Below are positions 8,306 through 17,315 of a stretch of DNA of 64,000 nt, piece by piece. The first letter of the stretch is position 1, and each line of letters begins with the position of its first letter. The stretch lies in the NCBI GenBank assembly GCA_965223485.1, contig OZ244993.1, positions 3,038,001-3,102,000 on the forward strand, read 5' to 3'. Source of the stretch: VXPQ01 sp965223485. Lineage in GTDB: Bacteria > Bacteroidota > Rhodothermia > Rhodothermales > VXPQ01. Under the pieces are notes generated by a model. That model searched no databases. It saw only the letters and a program-made list of their open reading frames with translations, and was not told the origin of the DNA. The translations under genes were made by a program, and so were the position numbers.

Positions 8306-8343
8306 GTCGTCATTTAACGATTATTTTATAGTCATATGACGAC
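8306..8343. promoter_or_regulatory. Inverted repeat upstream of the intact Xre-RES pair
   Basis: GTCGTCAT (8306-8313) and ATGACGAC (8336-8343) are exact inverted copies separated by 22 AT-rich bases that contain a TATAGT -10-like element. The inner GTCATATGAC (8331-8340) is itself a 10-base palindrome. The site ends 11 bases before the antitoxin start, which fits an autoregulatory operator. Confidence 0.45.
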
Positions 8344-8354
8344 AAGCAGTGCCG

Positions 8355-8825
8355 ATGATGAATATACTCGAAACATATGCCGGATCTCAGGCGAAGCGTC
8401 CGAGCGAATCTGTACGGCTGGCGCAACTCCTGTCCCTGCCAAAGCCGAAAAGATTTGACGAAATCACCCTGGCGCATCAGATTGCAGAGGGATTGCCCAC
8501 CTGTTCGGTCACGGCGCTTGCCGATCTTCTTGGACGTTCGCATGTCATCGGTCCCGTGGTGCCGGAAGCCACTCTGCGCCGACTGAAAAAATCTCTCAAA
8601 CCCCTTCCGCGAAAACACAGCGAACGCATTTATGAACTGGGGCGCGTCATTGACGCCTTGGCCCAGGCATACCACGGCGATGCGGCGCGCATCGACGGTT
8701 TCCTGTATCGCCCCCATCCATTGCTTGATGGCGAGACGCCGTTCGAAATGGCACGGTCCAGTTCCGCAGGAGCTCATGCCGTGCTGAATCTGGTGCGGCG
8801 CGCCGTAGCCGGGGTTGTCGTGTGA
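8355..8825 (+). CDS. Xre/MbcA/ParS-type antitoxin of the intact RES pair
   Basis: A 156-residue antitoxin. It has a helical N-terminal half (SVTALADLLGRSHVIGPVVPEATLRRL) and the C-terminal toxin-binding signature: DGFLYRPHPLLDGETPFEMA followed by GAHAVLNLVRRAVAGV. The ATG at 8355 is used; a GTG two codons earlier is possible. Its stop overlaps the RES start by 4 bases (GTGTGA), giving translational coupling. It is a diverged paralogue of the antitoxin at 4314-4751. Confidence 0.87.
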   Translation: MMNILETYAGSQAKRPSESVRLAQLLSLPKPKRFDEITLAHQIAEGLPTCSVTALADLLGRSHVIGPVVPEATLRRLKKSLKPLPRKHSERIYELGRVIDALAQAYHGDAARIDGFLYRPHPLLDGETPFEMARSSSAGAHAVLNLVRRAVAGVVV

Positions 8826-9304
8826 GCCGTGTACACCGGCTCGAGGAGCCGCTTACAGCATATCGGATAGGCGACCCGAAAGGCGCCTGGCCAGTGTATA
8901 GCGCCGAAGGCGCCAGCCGAATCTCGGGGCGCTGGCATGAAACCGGCGACCGGGTGATATACGCCTCCGAGCATTACTCGACAGCAATGCTGGAAAAACT
9001 GGTCCAGTGGAATGGGGTACCCCCGGCCAATCAGCACTGGATCGATATTGTCGTTCCGGCAGGAGTAGAGTACGAAGTTGCGGATGTCGATTCGCTGGCG
9101 GGCTGGGAATTGCTCGATAGCGAGGTTGCTCAAGCATTCGGACATCGCTGGTACGCCGAACGGCGCAGTGCCATACTCATCGTACCCAGTGTCGTGGCGC
9201 GCATGGAACGCAACATCGTCATCAACACAGCGCACGAGGACTTTCCGCTCCTCGAACCGGGCAAGGAAAAACCCGTATGGTGGGATGAGCGGTTGTTTCG
9301 GTGA
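8822..9304 (+). CDS. RES-domain toxin (intact)
   Basis: A 160-residue RES toxin starting at a GTG that overlaps the antitoxin stop. The conserved residues are present: R15 in YRIGD, Y47 and E50 in VIYASEHYSTAMLE, and the serine of ILIVPSVV near residue 125, followed by the ERNIVINTAHEDF tail. RES toxins (MbcT/Res/ParT group) deplete or use NAD+. It is complete, in contrast to the amber-broken copy at 3866-4330, and served as the template for recognising that lesion. Confidence 0.88.
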   Translation: MSRVHRLEEPLTAYRIGDPKGAWPVYSAEGASRISGRWHETGDRVIYASEHYSTAMLEKLVQWNGVPPANQHWIDIVVPAGVEYEVADVDSLAGWELLDSEVAQAFGHRWYAERRSAILIVPSVVARMERNIVINTAHEDFPLLEPGKEKPVWWDERLFR

Positions 9305-9495
9305 GAGAGCGGCGAACATCTTGCGTTTGCGCAGATTGCTCGCTGCCCGGTCGTGCTTATTTCTTTACGCTCCCCGGCTTTCTCCTGAGGCGCCTCTCCT
9401 CTTTCTTCCAATCGGTACTTTTAAAAAAGACCGGTGGGGTTGCTATCTGTCTTCAGGTTTTTGATGATTTTCATTAAAATTATTATTTTCAACGC

Positions 9496-10581
9496 ATGAT
9501 GAAAATAGTCTATACGGAAAAATACCTCATGAGGGTGGCTACAGGGCTTCTCCGCGAGGCGCTACTGAAAGCGCCTGCCGTTGTCATCGAGACCATAGAA
9601 CATGAAGGGCTATTGCCGGACCGAACAACGGTTGATATCGTGATCCGCATACGGTATGCAAATCGCCCGTACACCCTTTTGGGCGAGGTAAAAACCAACG
9701 GGCAGCCCCGGCACGCCCGCCTGATGTCGCTAATCCTGCGAGAATGGGCTGCCCGCCTGGGTCCAGGTACGATTCCCGTATTTATCGCGCCGTACCTGTC
9801 CCCTGAATCGCGGTCGATCTGCGAAGAATACGATGTGGGATTCCTCGACCTGATGGGCAATATGCGCATTGTTTTCGACACCGTATTCATTGACCGGGCG
9901 GTCGCGGATAAACCAGTCACGGAACGACGTAGCCTGCGGTCGGTGTTCAGCCCCCGGGCCGCACAGATCCTCCGCGTCATGTTGCGCGATCCGTCGCGCC
10001 CATGGCGCGTTCAGGATCTGGCCTCTGCCGCCGCTGCAAGCATTGGGCACGTCAGCAACGTGCGGAAAGCGCTGCTCGATCGCGAGTGGGCCGAAAAAAT
10101 TCCAGATGGCGTCTTTCTCTCGGATCCCGACGCCCTGCTTGATGCCTGGCGAGAAACTTATAGCGGTCCGGGGGGACAGCGTATCGGTTATTATACCCTC
10201 CTCCACGGGAAGGCGCTGGACGATGCCGCGCAAAGCGCGTTTTCACTTGAATCAGGGCAGGGAAACATGCTTTTCGCTGCCTTTTCCGCGGCCCGATGGT
10301 TGGCGCCCTACGCTCGAATCGGTACAGACTATTTCTACGCGGACGAGGAAGGTCTGGAACGGCTCTGTGAAGCGCTCAACCTGGCACCGGTGTCCCATGG
10401 AGAGAATGTCGTCATCCGACTGCCAAAAGACGCGGGTGTTTTCCTCGATAGCCTCGAACCCGCGCCCGGCGTTCTGTGTACCAGCGACGCGCAAACCTAC
10501 CTCGACCTGTGCGTAGCGGGCGAACGAGGGGTTGAGGCGGCAGAACACTTGCGAAAAGAGAGACTGCCGTGGCGCAGGTAG
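9496..10581 (+). CDS. AbiEi-family (type IV TA) antitoxin-like protein without an AbiEii toxin
   Basis: A 361-residue protein. Residues 1-115 have a PD-(D/E)XK-like pattern: DIVIRI, then LLGEVKTNGQPRHARL and IPVFIAPYLSPESRSICEEY. A winged-helix region follows at about residues 150-200 (FSPRAAQILRVMLRDP, WRVQDLASAAAASIGHVSNV). This layout matches the COG4861/AbiEi_2-type antitoxins. No AbiEii nucleotidyltransferase gene lies on either side; the next gene, 54 bases downstream in the same direction, is a helicase. It could be a lone regulator, a remnant of an AbiE system, or the partner of the helicase. Confidence 0.75.
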   Translation: MMKIVYTEKYLMRVATGLLREALLKAPAVVIETIEHEGLLPDRTTVDIVIRIRYANRPYTLLGEVKTNGQPRHARLMSLILREWAARLGPGTIPVFIAPYLSPESRSICEEYDVGFLDLMGNMRIVFDTVFIDRAVADKPVTERRSLRSVFSPRAAQILRVMLRDPSRPWRVQDLASAAAASIGHVSNVRKALLDREWAEKIPDGVFLSDPDALLDAWRETYSGPGGQRIGYYTLLHGKALDDAAQSAFSLESGQGNMLFAAFSAARWLAPYARIGTDYFYADEEGLERLCEALNLAPVSHGENVVIRLPKDAGVFLDSLEPAPGVLCTSDAQTYLDLCVAGERGVEAAEHLRKERLPWRR

Positions 10582-10635
10582 TGAACAGAAAATCCAAAGT
10601 ACTCTCCGGTTTTCACAATCTATCTCTATCTAATC

Positions 10636-13227
10636 ATGGCGTTCAGAAAGCCCCCCTCCACTCCTTCTGCTCCTGAGTCTCCAGCGGATCTGTTCAGGAC
10701 GTTTACCCGCCGTACGTTCCCAGACGTTATGCCCCATCAGCGCGACATACTCCGCGACTATGGGAATAAGATGGTAGGCGAATGCGATGTCGCTTTACAA
10801 CTTCCCACAGGTAGCGGCAAGACGCTTGTTGGCCTTTTGATCGCCGAATGGCGACGGCGGAAGTTCGAAGAAAGCGTGGTTTATCTCTGTCCAACCAACC
10901 AACTGGTGAACCAGACTGTCGAACAGGCAAAGGTGAAGTATGGAATCGATGTGAACGGCTTTACTGGTTCCAAGCATTATTACTCGACTAAAGCGAAATC
11001 TGACTACACAACGCGCGCGAAGGTGGCTATCACAAACTATGACAGCCTGTTCAATACAGCTCCATTTTTCAACAAGCCTGATATTATCATCATCGACGAT
11101 ATCCATACCGCTGGAAATTATATCACTAAAATGTGGTCGCTGAAAATCCGGGCGGACGACCAAGACCTTGCCCAACTTCATGCCGAAATCAGCGATTGCC
11201 TACGTCCCCATCTTACCGCCCAATCCTATGACCGCCTCACCGGTAACTGGGCGGTCCCGTCTGACGCTCACTGGGTAGACAAACTATCTTCGATCCACCT
11301 GCTAAGGATTGCGCCAAAATTAACGAGGATTATAAACGCCCATTCCAACGCCAGCACGGAAGTAACCTTCTCGTGGCAAGTACTGCGGGACCATCTTGAC
11401 GCCTGCCATATCTATCTCTCTTCGCGGGAGATCCTGATCCGACCGCTAATGCCACCTACCTGGACCCAAACAGCATTCGCTGATGCCAAGCAGCGTCTTT
11501 ATATGTCGGCAACGCTTGGAGCTGGCGGCGACCTTGAGCGTCTCACGGGAATCGCTTCAATCAAGCGGCTTCCTGCGCCGAAAGACTTCCGTTCTACCAG
11601 CGTGGGCCGACGCTTCTTTATCTTCCCCGGCCTATCACTTGAACCTGATGATTGTGATAGTCTTCGCCTGGAAATGCAAAAAATAGCCGGGCGATCCGTT
11701 GTTCTTACCACAAACAATGCGACGGCGGAAATCATAACCGGGCAAGTCAAAACGCTCGACGATTTCGCAACCTATAACGCCAAGGACATTGAGGCCTCTA
11801 AAAACCCATTCATTAAGGCAGATAAGGCAGCCGCAATCATGGCGGCGCGTTTCGATGGAATCGATTTCCCAAGTGACGAATGCCGCTTGTTATGCCTTGA
11901 TGGTTTACCCAAGACCACGAACGCGCAAGAGCGATTTTTAATGACCCGAATGAGAGCAACAGCTCTTTTCAATGAACGCTTACAGACTCGAGTGTTACAG
12001 GCTACAGGCCGTTGCACTCGAGGATTAGAGGACCGTTCGGCTGTTTTTGTCACCGGTGACGAACTTTGTAAATACCTTGCAGACAAAGGAAATTGGAAGC
12101 ACTTCCATCCGGAACTCCAGGCAGAGTTTACTTTTGGCGTAGAGCAATCGACACAAGTCGAGGTTAGTGATCTCATCGAAAATTTCGAGAGTTTTCTCGC
12201 CAACGACAATGCCTGGGAAACAGCCAACACCAGTATCCTTGAGGATGCAAAGAACCATGTCCAAGAACCTTATCCAGCGATGGATAACCTTGAGGAAGTC
12301 GTCAAATATGAAGTGCGTTATCAGAAAGCGCTATGGAGGGGGGACAAGAGGACGGCATATGAGGAAGTACGACAAATCATTTCGAGGTTGACTGTGCAAG
12401 AACTTCGCGGCTACCGTGCGCTCTGGCATTATCTCGCAGGCGCCGCCGCTTGGTCAATGTCGAAAAAACCAAATGACGATCACCAACGCATCGCCCGCAA
12501 ACATTTCACTGATGCGATGGAAGCAGCCCCGAACGTCAGATGGCTTGCACGGCTTGCTAGTAACGAACCTGTTGAAGAAATCGCTCGGACTGAGAACATC
12601 GATAAGGATCTCATCGACCAAGTTGACCGCATTAAGGAAGTGCTTCTAAAGATGGGGATAACTAATGATCACAAGTTCGAGAAAAAAGCGCGGCGGATAC
12701 TCGAAAACATAAACACGTCAGCGAGTTTCGAGGAGGGCCAGCGAGAACTCGGCGAACTTCTTGGTTTCACAGCCGGAAATATCGAGGCCGATGCTTCCCC
12801 CGATCCATGGTGGCTTGGCGCAACCAGAGGCATTGTGTTCGAGGCTCACGCCGGTGCAAATCCGAAAACGAAGATTGATGCGACAAAAGCCAGGCAAGCC
12901 GCAAGTCACCTTGACTGGATGAAAGAGAATGTTCCAGAAGCTTCGACCTTGGATATCAACGTTATTCTGGTCACGCCGTGCTCGGAAGGCCACCAAGGGG
13001 CAAAACCCTCACTGAATAATGTCCGCTACTGGTCGCTTGACGATTTTCGGCAATGGGCGGGAAAAGCCATTAGTACGATTCGAGAATTGAAAGGAACCCT
13101 GCCCTCGGACGGTGACCTCTCCTGGAGAGAAAAAGCCGCCGAACGACTCACGGAGGAGGGATTGACACTGAGCGCTATCGTAGAGAACCGCCCTATCGCC
13201 GCCGGACATATGACCTTTGTCGGATAA
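10636..13227 (+). CDS. DEAD/DEAH-box helicase with nuclease-like C-terminus
   Basis: An 863-residue superfamily 2 helicase. The Walker A motif is PTGSGKT (57-63), the DEAD-type box is DDIH (154-157), and motif VI reads LQATGRCTRG. The middle has unusual sequence between the two RecA-like cores. The final 140 residues resemble a PD-(D/E)XK fold: GIVFEAHAG, then KIDATKARQAASHLDWM and DINVILVTP. The usual ExK lysine appears as histidine, so catalysis may be lost. The protein is likely a defence or DNA-repair helicase. It follows the AbiEi-like gene by 54 bases and is probably in the same transcript. The gene is somewhat less GC-rich than the housekeeping genes, consistent with transfer. Confidence 0.82.
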   Translation: MAFRKPPSTPSAPESPADLFRTFTRRTFPDVMPHQRDILRDYGNKMVGECDVALQLPTGSGKTLVGLLIAEWRRRKFEESVVYLCPTNQLVNQTVEQAKVKYGIDVNGFTGSKHYYSTKAKSDYTTRAKVAITNYDSLFNTAPFFNKPDIIIIDDIHTAGNYITKMWSLKIRADDQDLAQLHAEISDCLRPHLTAQSYDRLTGNWAVPSDAHWVDKLSSIHLLRIAPKLTRIINAHSNASTEVTFSWQVLRDHLDACHIYLSSREILIRPLMPPTWTQTAFADAKQRLYMSATLGAGGDLERLTGIASIKRLPAPKDFRSTSVGRRFFIFPGLSLEPDDCDSLRLEMQKIAGRSVVLTTNNATAEIITGQVKTLDDFATYNAKDIEASKNPFIKADKAAAIMAARFDGIDFPSDECRLLCLDGLPKTTNAQERFLMTRMRATALFNERLQTRVLQATGRCTRGLEDRSAVFVTGDELCKYLADKGNWKHFHPELQAEFTFGVEQSTQVEVSDLIENFESFLANDNAWETANTSILEDAKNHVQEPYPAMDNLEEVVKYEVRYQKALWRGDKRTAYEEVRQIISRLTVQELRGYRALWHYLAGAAAWSMSKKPNDDHQRIARKHFTDAMEAAPNVRWLARLASNEPVEEIARTENIDKDLIDQVDRIKEVLLKMGITNDHKFEKKARRILENINTSASFEEGQRELGELLGFTAGNIEADASPDPWWLGATRGIVFEAHAGANPKTKIDATKARQAASHLDWMKENVPEASTLDINVILVTPCSEGHQGAKPSLNNVRYWSLDDFRQWAGKAISTIRELKGTLPSDGDLSWREKAAERLTEEGLTLSAIVENRPIAAGHMTFVG

Positions 13228-13540
13228 CAGCCAGGGAAGCATCGCTGTGGCGACATCTCCCCTGGGCCTTATTAATAGGGCCTGGCGACCTGCAACCCTT
13301 AATAATCAATCCCGCGGATATTGACCGGCAAACCCCAATAGCGTATTCTTGAAAAAGCACCCTATGCCACCAAAACATCGTGGACAATATGCAAGCATGT
13401 ACATTTAGACCCTGTCCAGCGCCTCCGATACATTTCCTCAATCGTTCCAGCCTTCCACTTCCCCTCCAGTCCAAGCGATCCCTCTCGAAGCATTATAGAG
13501 TAACCGAACCGAAAAAAGAAGCCTGATCGCAGGAACTCAC
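13228..13540. other. 313-base gap between helicase and channel genes
   Basis: No gene is supportable here. An imperfect GC-rich inverted repeat with an AT loop (13264-13282, GGGCCT...AGGGCC) lies about 40 bases after the helicase stop and might end its transcript, but it lacks a T-run. The promoter for the channel gene should lie at the right end. Confidence 0.35.
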
Positions 13541-14347
13541 ATGAATCGACTGGAAGGCGACGAACAGCAGTACCGGATCACTGTGGCCTTGGTGGCCGTG
13601 CTCTCGGGATGCGGCGTTATCGGGTTTCTTACCCTGGTGCTCCCTCAACCGGAGATCGGTTCCGGGCATATCCATCTTTCAGCCCTGCTCCTTGACCGCG
13701 CCAGCGAAACTTACCCGTTGACGATCCAGAACATCATGTGGATCATGTTCTTCTTTGGGCTGGGAGAACTCTGGATTCGCTTTCACCGCGCCAACGCCGA
13801 AGCGGAACAAGTCGAAAAGGGTCTGCTGCCCGAAGATGACAGCACCATGCTTCGGCCCAAGGACCTCCGCCCCATCTACCGAAACGTTATGCAGGTCAAA
13901 CAGGCTCGTTACTTTCGCCTGCAACGCCTCATTGTCCGGGTCGTGCAGCAGTTCCAGATAAGCCACTCCATCAATCAGGCCAACAGCCTGATGAACTCGA
14001 GCCTCGAATTGATGCAGCACGAGATTGAGCTTAAATACAATATGCTGCGATATCTGGTCTGGCTTATTCCAACCCTTGGTTTTATAGGCACTGTCGTGGG
14101 AATTGCTTTGGCGTTGTCTGCAGCCGGAGACATGCCCGATCTGAATGAGGCAGGAGAAATTCAGAACTGGCTCGGCGTAATGACTATGAAACTGGGCATC
14201 GCTTTCAGCACCACGCTGGTTGCCTTGATCATGTCTGCCGTGCTCGTATTTCTGCTGCATTTAGCCCAAGGGAAGGAAGAAGTCGCACTCAACAGCGCAG
14301 GCCAGTACTGCCTGGACAATCTGGTCAACCGCCTCTATAAGGAATAG
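13541..14347 (+). CDS. MotA/TolQ/ExbB-like proton-channel protein
   Basis: A 268-residue membrane protein with four hydrophobic segments (about residues 12-35, 62-82, 165-190 and 218-245). The third and fourth carry the MotA/TolQ/ExbB signature: LIPTLGFIGTVVGIALAL and MKLGIAFSTTLVALIMSAV. A cytoplasmic region of about 80 residues lies between segments 2 and 3. In known systems such proteins form a pentamer around a MotB/TolR/ExbD-type dimer and let protons power a partner. The natural partner here is the vWA protein at 19970-21046, which has an ExbD-like anchor. It heads the gene run up to 19759. Confidence 0.85.
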   Translation: MNRLEGDEQQYRITVALVAVLSGCGVIGFLTLVLPQPEIGSGHIHLSALLLDRASETYPLTIQNIMWIMFFFGLGELWIRFHRANAEAEQVEKGLLPEDDSTMLRPKDLRPIYRNVMQVKQARYFRLQRLIVRVVQQFQISHSINQANSLMNSSLELMQHEIELKYNMLRYLVWLIPTLGFIGTVVGIALALSAAGDMPDLNEAGEIQNWLGVMTMKLGIAFSTTLVALIMSAVLVFLLHLAQGKEEVALNSAGQYCLDNLVNRLYKE

Positions 14348-14387
14348 CGACCAGCTCATAGCGGACAGTAACCATAAAGAGCATATC

Positions 14388-15071
14388 ATGGCAAAGAAAC
14401 TGGGGCCGGATGGCGTGCCCGTCAATATCCCCTCCACGCCATTGCATGGAGCCGAGGCGGAGTTCAGCAAACAAAAATCGGAGAAAGCGAGCGGGGCAGA
14501 TAGCGCCCCCTCGAAAAAGGATCGGAAAAAAGATCCCAAGCCCCGCTCCTTGTTCCCGGAGGAACCGACAACAAGGCTTGTTAATCGCTCTAAGGATAGC
14601 TATGCCAAGGCAGGCGATTCGCCGAAAACGGTGATTGCGGGAGGTCAGGCGCGGCGAAATCCCAAACAGGAAGTTGACGCTGCAAAGGGCGATACTGACT
14701 CGGGCATGGCGGACCCTGTCGTCGGCTGGCTGGTGGTGACGGATGGCCCCGGTAAAGGATCTGCTGTCCGTTTGGGCAACGGACAGAACAGCATCGGTCG
14801 AGGCGAAACTTCCCGCGTACGCCTGAATTTCGGCGACAGCCAGATTTCCCGAAACGATCACGCGGTTGTCATCTACGATCCGAAGCAAAACAGATTCTAC
14901 ATCCGGCAGGGCCAGGGCGTCAATCTGGTATACCTCGACGACAATCCCGTATTGTCGCCGACGCCTTTGCCCTCCGGCGGCCGGATCACCCTGGGCGAAA
15001 CCACTTTGCGCTTCGTTGCGCTCTGCAATGACGAGTTTCAGTGGCTGGAACAAAAGGAATCGGGGGATTGA
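14388..15071 (+). CDS. FHA-domain protein
   Basis: A 227-residue soluble protein with a low-complexity, Lys/Ser/Pro-rich N-terminal half (residues 1-110). An FHA domain follows at about 115-220, with the phosphothreonine-binding residues visible: GR in SIGRGETSRVRL, S and H in QISRNDHAVV, and LDDN in the last loop. FHA domains bind phosphothreonine on kinase targets. Its TGA overlaps the ATG of the phosphatase gene (TGATG), so the two are coupled. Likely role: adaptor or substrate of the kinases in this cluster, with the Thr-rich N-terminal region (EPTTRLVNRS) as a possible phosphosite. Confidence 0.85.
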   Translation: MAKKLGPDGVPVNIPSTPLHGAEAEFSKQKSEKASGADSAPSKKDRKKDPKPRSLFPEEPTTRLVNRSKDSYAKAGDSPKTVIAGGQARRNPKQEVDAAKGDTDSGMADPVVGWLVVTDGPGKGSAVRLGNGQNSIGRGETSRVRLNFGDSQISRNDHAVVIYDPKQNRFYIRQGQGVNLVYLDDNPVLSPTPLPSGGRITLGETTLRFVALCNDEFQWLEQKESGD

Positions 15072-15829
15072 TGGCGATGGACGACATTGCCTGGGGGCAG
15101 ATAGAGGGACGACGGGGTTCTCAGCAGGATCGGGCGGATTGCCTGTCCTGGCCCAACGGCTATCATCTGTTATTGCTCGGCGATGGCCTTGGCGGACATG
15201 TTGCGGGCGATATAGCCAGCGCGACCGTAATCAAGAGTTTCCGGGATGCGTTTGTCGGCGCCAGCGATCCGAACCCGAGGGAACGCTTGCTTCAGGCGCT
15301 TCAGACAGCAAACATTGTACTGTTCGACCGCATCCAGGAAGATCCCCGCTTGACTGGCATGGGCACGACACTGGTAGCAGTCGCCGTAGAAGAGGGTTCC
15401 CTATACTGGGTAAGCGTAGGAGATAGCCCCCTTTGGCTGTTCCGAGACGGCGAGATGCGTCGCTTGAACGAGAATCACTCCGTCGGAGGCATTCTTGATC
15501 AACGCGCTGCGAATGAAGAGATCACCTATCAGGAAGCCGCGGAATCTGCCGGAAGATCCCAACTGCTGGAGGCGGTGTTGGGAGAGGACATCAAACTGAT
15601 TGATGCGCCGACACAACCCCTGAAACTCCAGTCCAGAGATTTGATCGTGCTGGCCAGCGACGGAATAGAAACGTGCTCGCCGGAAGAATTGCGCGATATC
15701 GTTGCCAATCAGTTGCCCGCCGAAGAACTGGTCAACGCCATCCTGCAAGCTGTCGAAGCACACGCTCTCCCTTCGCAAGACAACGCCACGCTAATCGTAT
15801 TCCGACCGGGCGGCAACATCGAACCATAA
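15071..15829 (+). CDS. PP2C-family Ser/Thr protein phosphatase
   Basis: A 252-residue PP2C (PPM) phosphatase from the ATG at 15071, which overlaps the FHA stop. The metal-binding motifs are present: GDGLGGHVAGDIAS, MGTTLVAVAV, YWVSVGDSPLWLF, LASDGIETCS and SQDNATLIVF. It would reverse phosphorylation by the two kinases of the cluster. The kinase, phosphatase and FHA combination matches the PpkA-PppA-Fha logic known from type VI secretion and the TerY-P triad, but no secretion or Ter genes are present. An earlier in-frame start at 15041 is rejected because it lies inside the FHA gene and has no family similarity. Confidence 0.9.
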   Translation: MAMDDIAWGQIEGRRGSQQDRADCLSWPNGYHLLLLGDGLGGHVAGDIASATVIKSFRDAFVGASDPNPRERLLQALQTANIVLFDRIQEDPRLTGMGTTLVAVAVEEGSLYWVSVGDSPLWLFRDGEMRRLNENHSVGGILDQRAANEEITYQEAAESAGRSQLLEAVLGEDIKLIDAPTQPLKLQSRDLIVLASDGIETCSPEELRDIVANQLPAEELVNAILQAVEAHALPSQDNATLIVFRPGGNIEP

Positions 15830-15839
15830 GCAATTCCCG

Positions 15840-17315
15840 ATGACAAGCATTCCAAACATTCTGCTCCCGGCATTCATGCTGCTGACGCCGGCAGCGCCTG
15901 CCGATACTACAACCGTGTTTCGCCTCGCAGTGCAAGAGCGCGGAGAAGAAGTAGCGTCAGGCGTCGGCGTACTGATGGAGAATGAATTGTTACTGACGAG
16001 CTACGGCCTGATTGCGCGCGGAAATCAATACTTGGCCCACGATTCAGCTACGGAGGCTCGATTGGCGGCTACCGTGAAAGCCATCGATGCGGATTCCAGT
16101 ATGGCGTTGCTTGCGGTTCCGGGCCTGAACGGTGATCCGGCGACGGTTGCCCTGGAGGCGTCAGGAGAAGGACGCCGTGTGCATCTCCTTCTCCCGGAAG
16201 AAACCCGGCGCGAAGGCATGCTCCATTCCACCTTTGAAGGACAGGACGAGAAGGTTCGTTATCGATTCACTGTGATCGTTGAGGAAAACGAGATTGCGGC
16301 GCCGCTCATGAATAACTGCGACGAACTTCTGGCTATCAGTCAGGGCAACCTGAGCAACCCGGTCGTTGGCGATGCGAATCTTGGAGTCAGCGGCGCACTG
16401 CCGGAACTCGTGGCTTTTCTGAATGCCCAGAATGTCGCCTTTCAAACATCCGGCGAAGTCTGTCTTTCTTTACAGGAACAACTACAGCAGGCGGAGAAAA
16501 CGGGGCAGGAACTGGAACTGGAACGACAGCGGCTGGAAGAGGAAAAAGTCGCACTGGAGGAGGAACTTGATCAGATCGAGGCTGCCTCGAACGAAGAGCA
16601 ACAGCAGAGTCAGGAGCAGGTACAGGAACTCGAAGCAAGAAAGGCTGCCCTGGAGGAACGCTTGCGCAGGCAAGGCGAGGAGTTATCCAAACGGGAACTT
16701 GCGTTGGCAGAGCAGGCGCAATTACAGCAAGATCTCGAGGAGCAGGTAGAAAAACATGAGAGCGAAAGCCAGCGCAAGGACGAAGAATTTGCGCGCCAAC
16801 AACGTGAACAGGCGGAAGCGCACCGCCTGCAACGGTCCATAGGCGTCGGTATAGGAATCCTGCTTCTGATTGCCATCATGCTAATACTTCTGCGGCTGCG
16901 TGCGCGTCAACGAAAATTGCGCGAATCCGCCCAGGAATTGGCCATCGCACAGAGCAATCTGGAACGCAGCAATGCAACCTTCCCGGACATGGTTTTAGTC
17001 GGTACGGGGCCTGAAAAACAGGAATTGCGAATCAAGATCAACGGCAACGCACTTGCGAGGTCGAAATCCGGCCAAGTGGTTGGGCGCTCTTCCGCCGATG
17101 CAGACTATGTCATAGGGGTAGACAGCATTTCCCGCAGACATGCCCGGCTGCGCGTGGAAGGCGAAATCATGACTATCGAGGACTTGAACAGCCTGAATGG
17201 CACAAGACTCAACGGCGTTAACTTAAATCCGGGAGAAGCCCATGCTGTTCGGAACGGAGCGCTTCTCACCCTGGGCGACGTTGATTTTGTAGCGCATTTT
17301 CTCAGCGGACAATGA
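15840..17315 (+). CDS. Membrane sensor: inactive trypsin-like domain, coiled coil, TM, FHA
   Basis: A 491-residue protein. A short signal-like N-terminus (residues 1-22) leads to a trypsin/DegP-like domain (about 25-200) that keeps the fold pattern (SGVGVLMENELLLTS) but lacks the catalytic residues. The usual TNAHVV histidine position reads TSYGLI, and the GNSGG serine loop reads LGVSGAL. A Glu/Gln-rich coiled coil fills about 205-330, a TM segment lies near 336-355 (GIGILLLIAIMLILL), and an FHA domain lies at 400-491 (VVGRSS, SISRRHARL, NSLNGTRLNG). Topology suggests a periplasmic pseudo-protease sensor linked to a cytoplasmic phosphothreonine reader. The stop overlaps the kinase start by 4 bases. 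Confidence 0.8.
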   Translation: MTSIPNILLPAFMLLTPAAPADTTTVFRLAVQERGEEVASGVGVLMENELLLTSYGLIARGNQYLAHDSATEARLAATVKAIDADSSMALLAVPGLNGDPATVALEASGEGRRVHLLLPEETRREGMLHSTFEGQDEKVRYRFTVIVEENEIAAPLMNNCDELLAISQGNLSNPVVGDANLGVSGALPELVAFLNAQNVAFQTSGEVCLSLQEQLQQAEKTGQELELERQRLEEEKVALEEELDQIEAASNEEQQQSQEQVQELEARKAALEERLRRQGEELSKRELALAEQAQLQQDLEEQVEKHESESQRKDEEFARQQREQAEAHRLQRSIGVGIGILLLIAIMLILLRLRARQRKLRESAQELAIAQSNLERSNATFPDMVLVGTGPEKQELRIKINGNALARSKSGQVVGRSSADADYVIGVDSISRRHARLRVEGEIMTIEDLNSLNGTRLNGVNLNPGEAHAVRNGALLTLGDVDFVAHFLSGQ

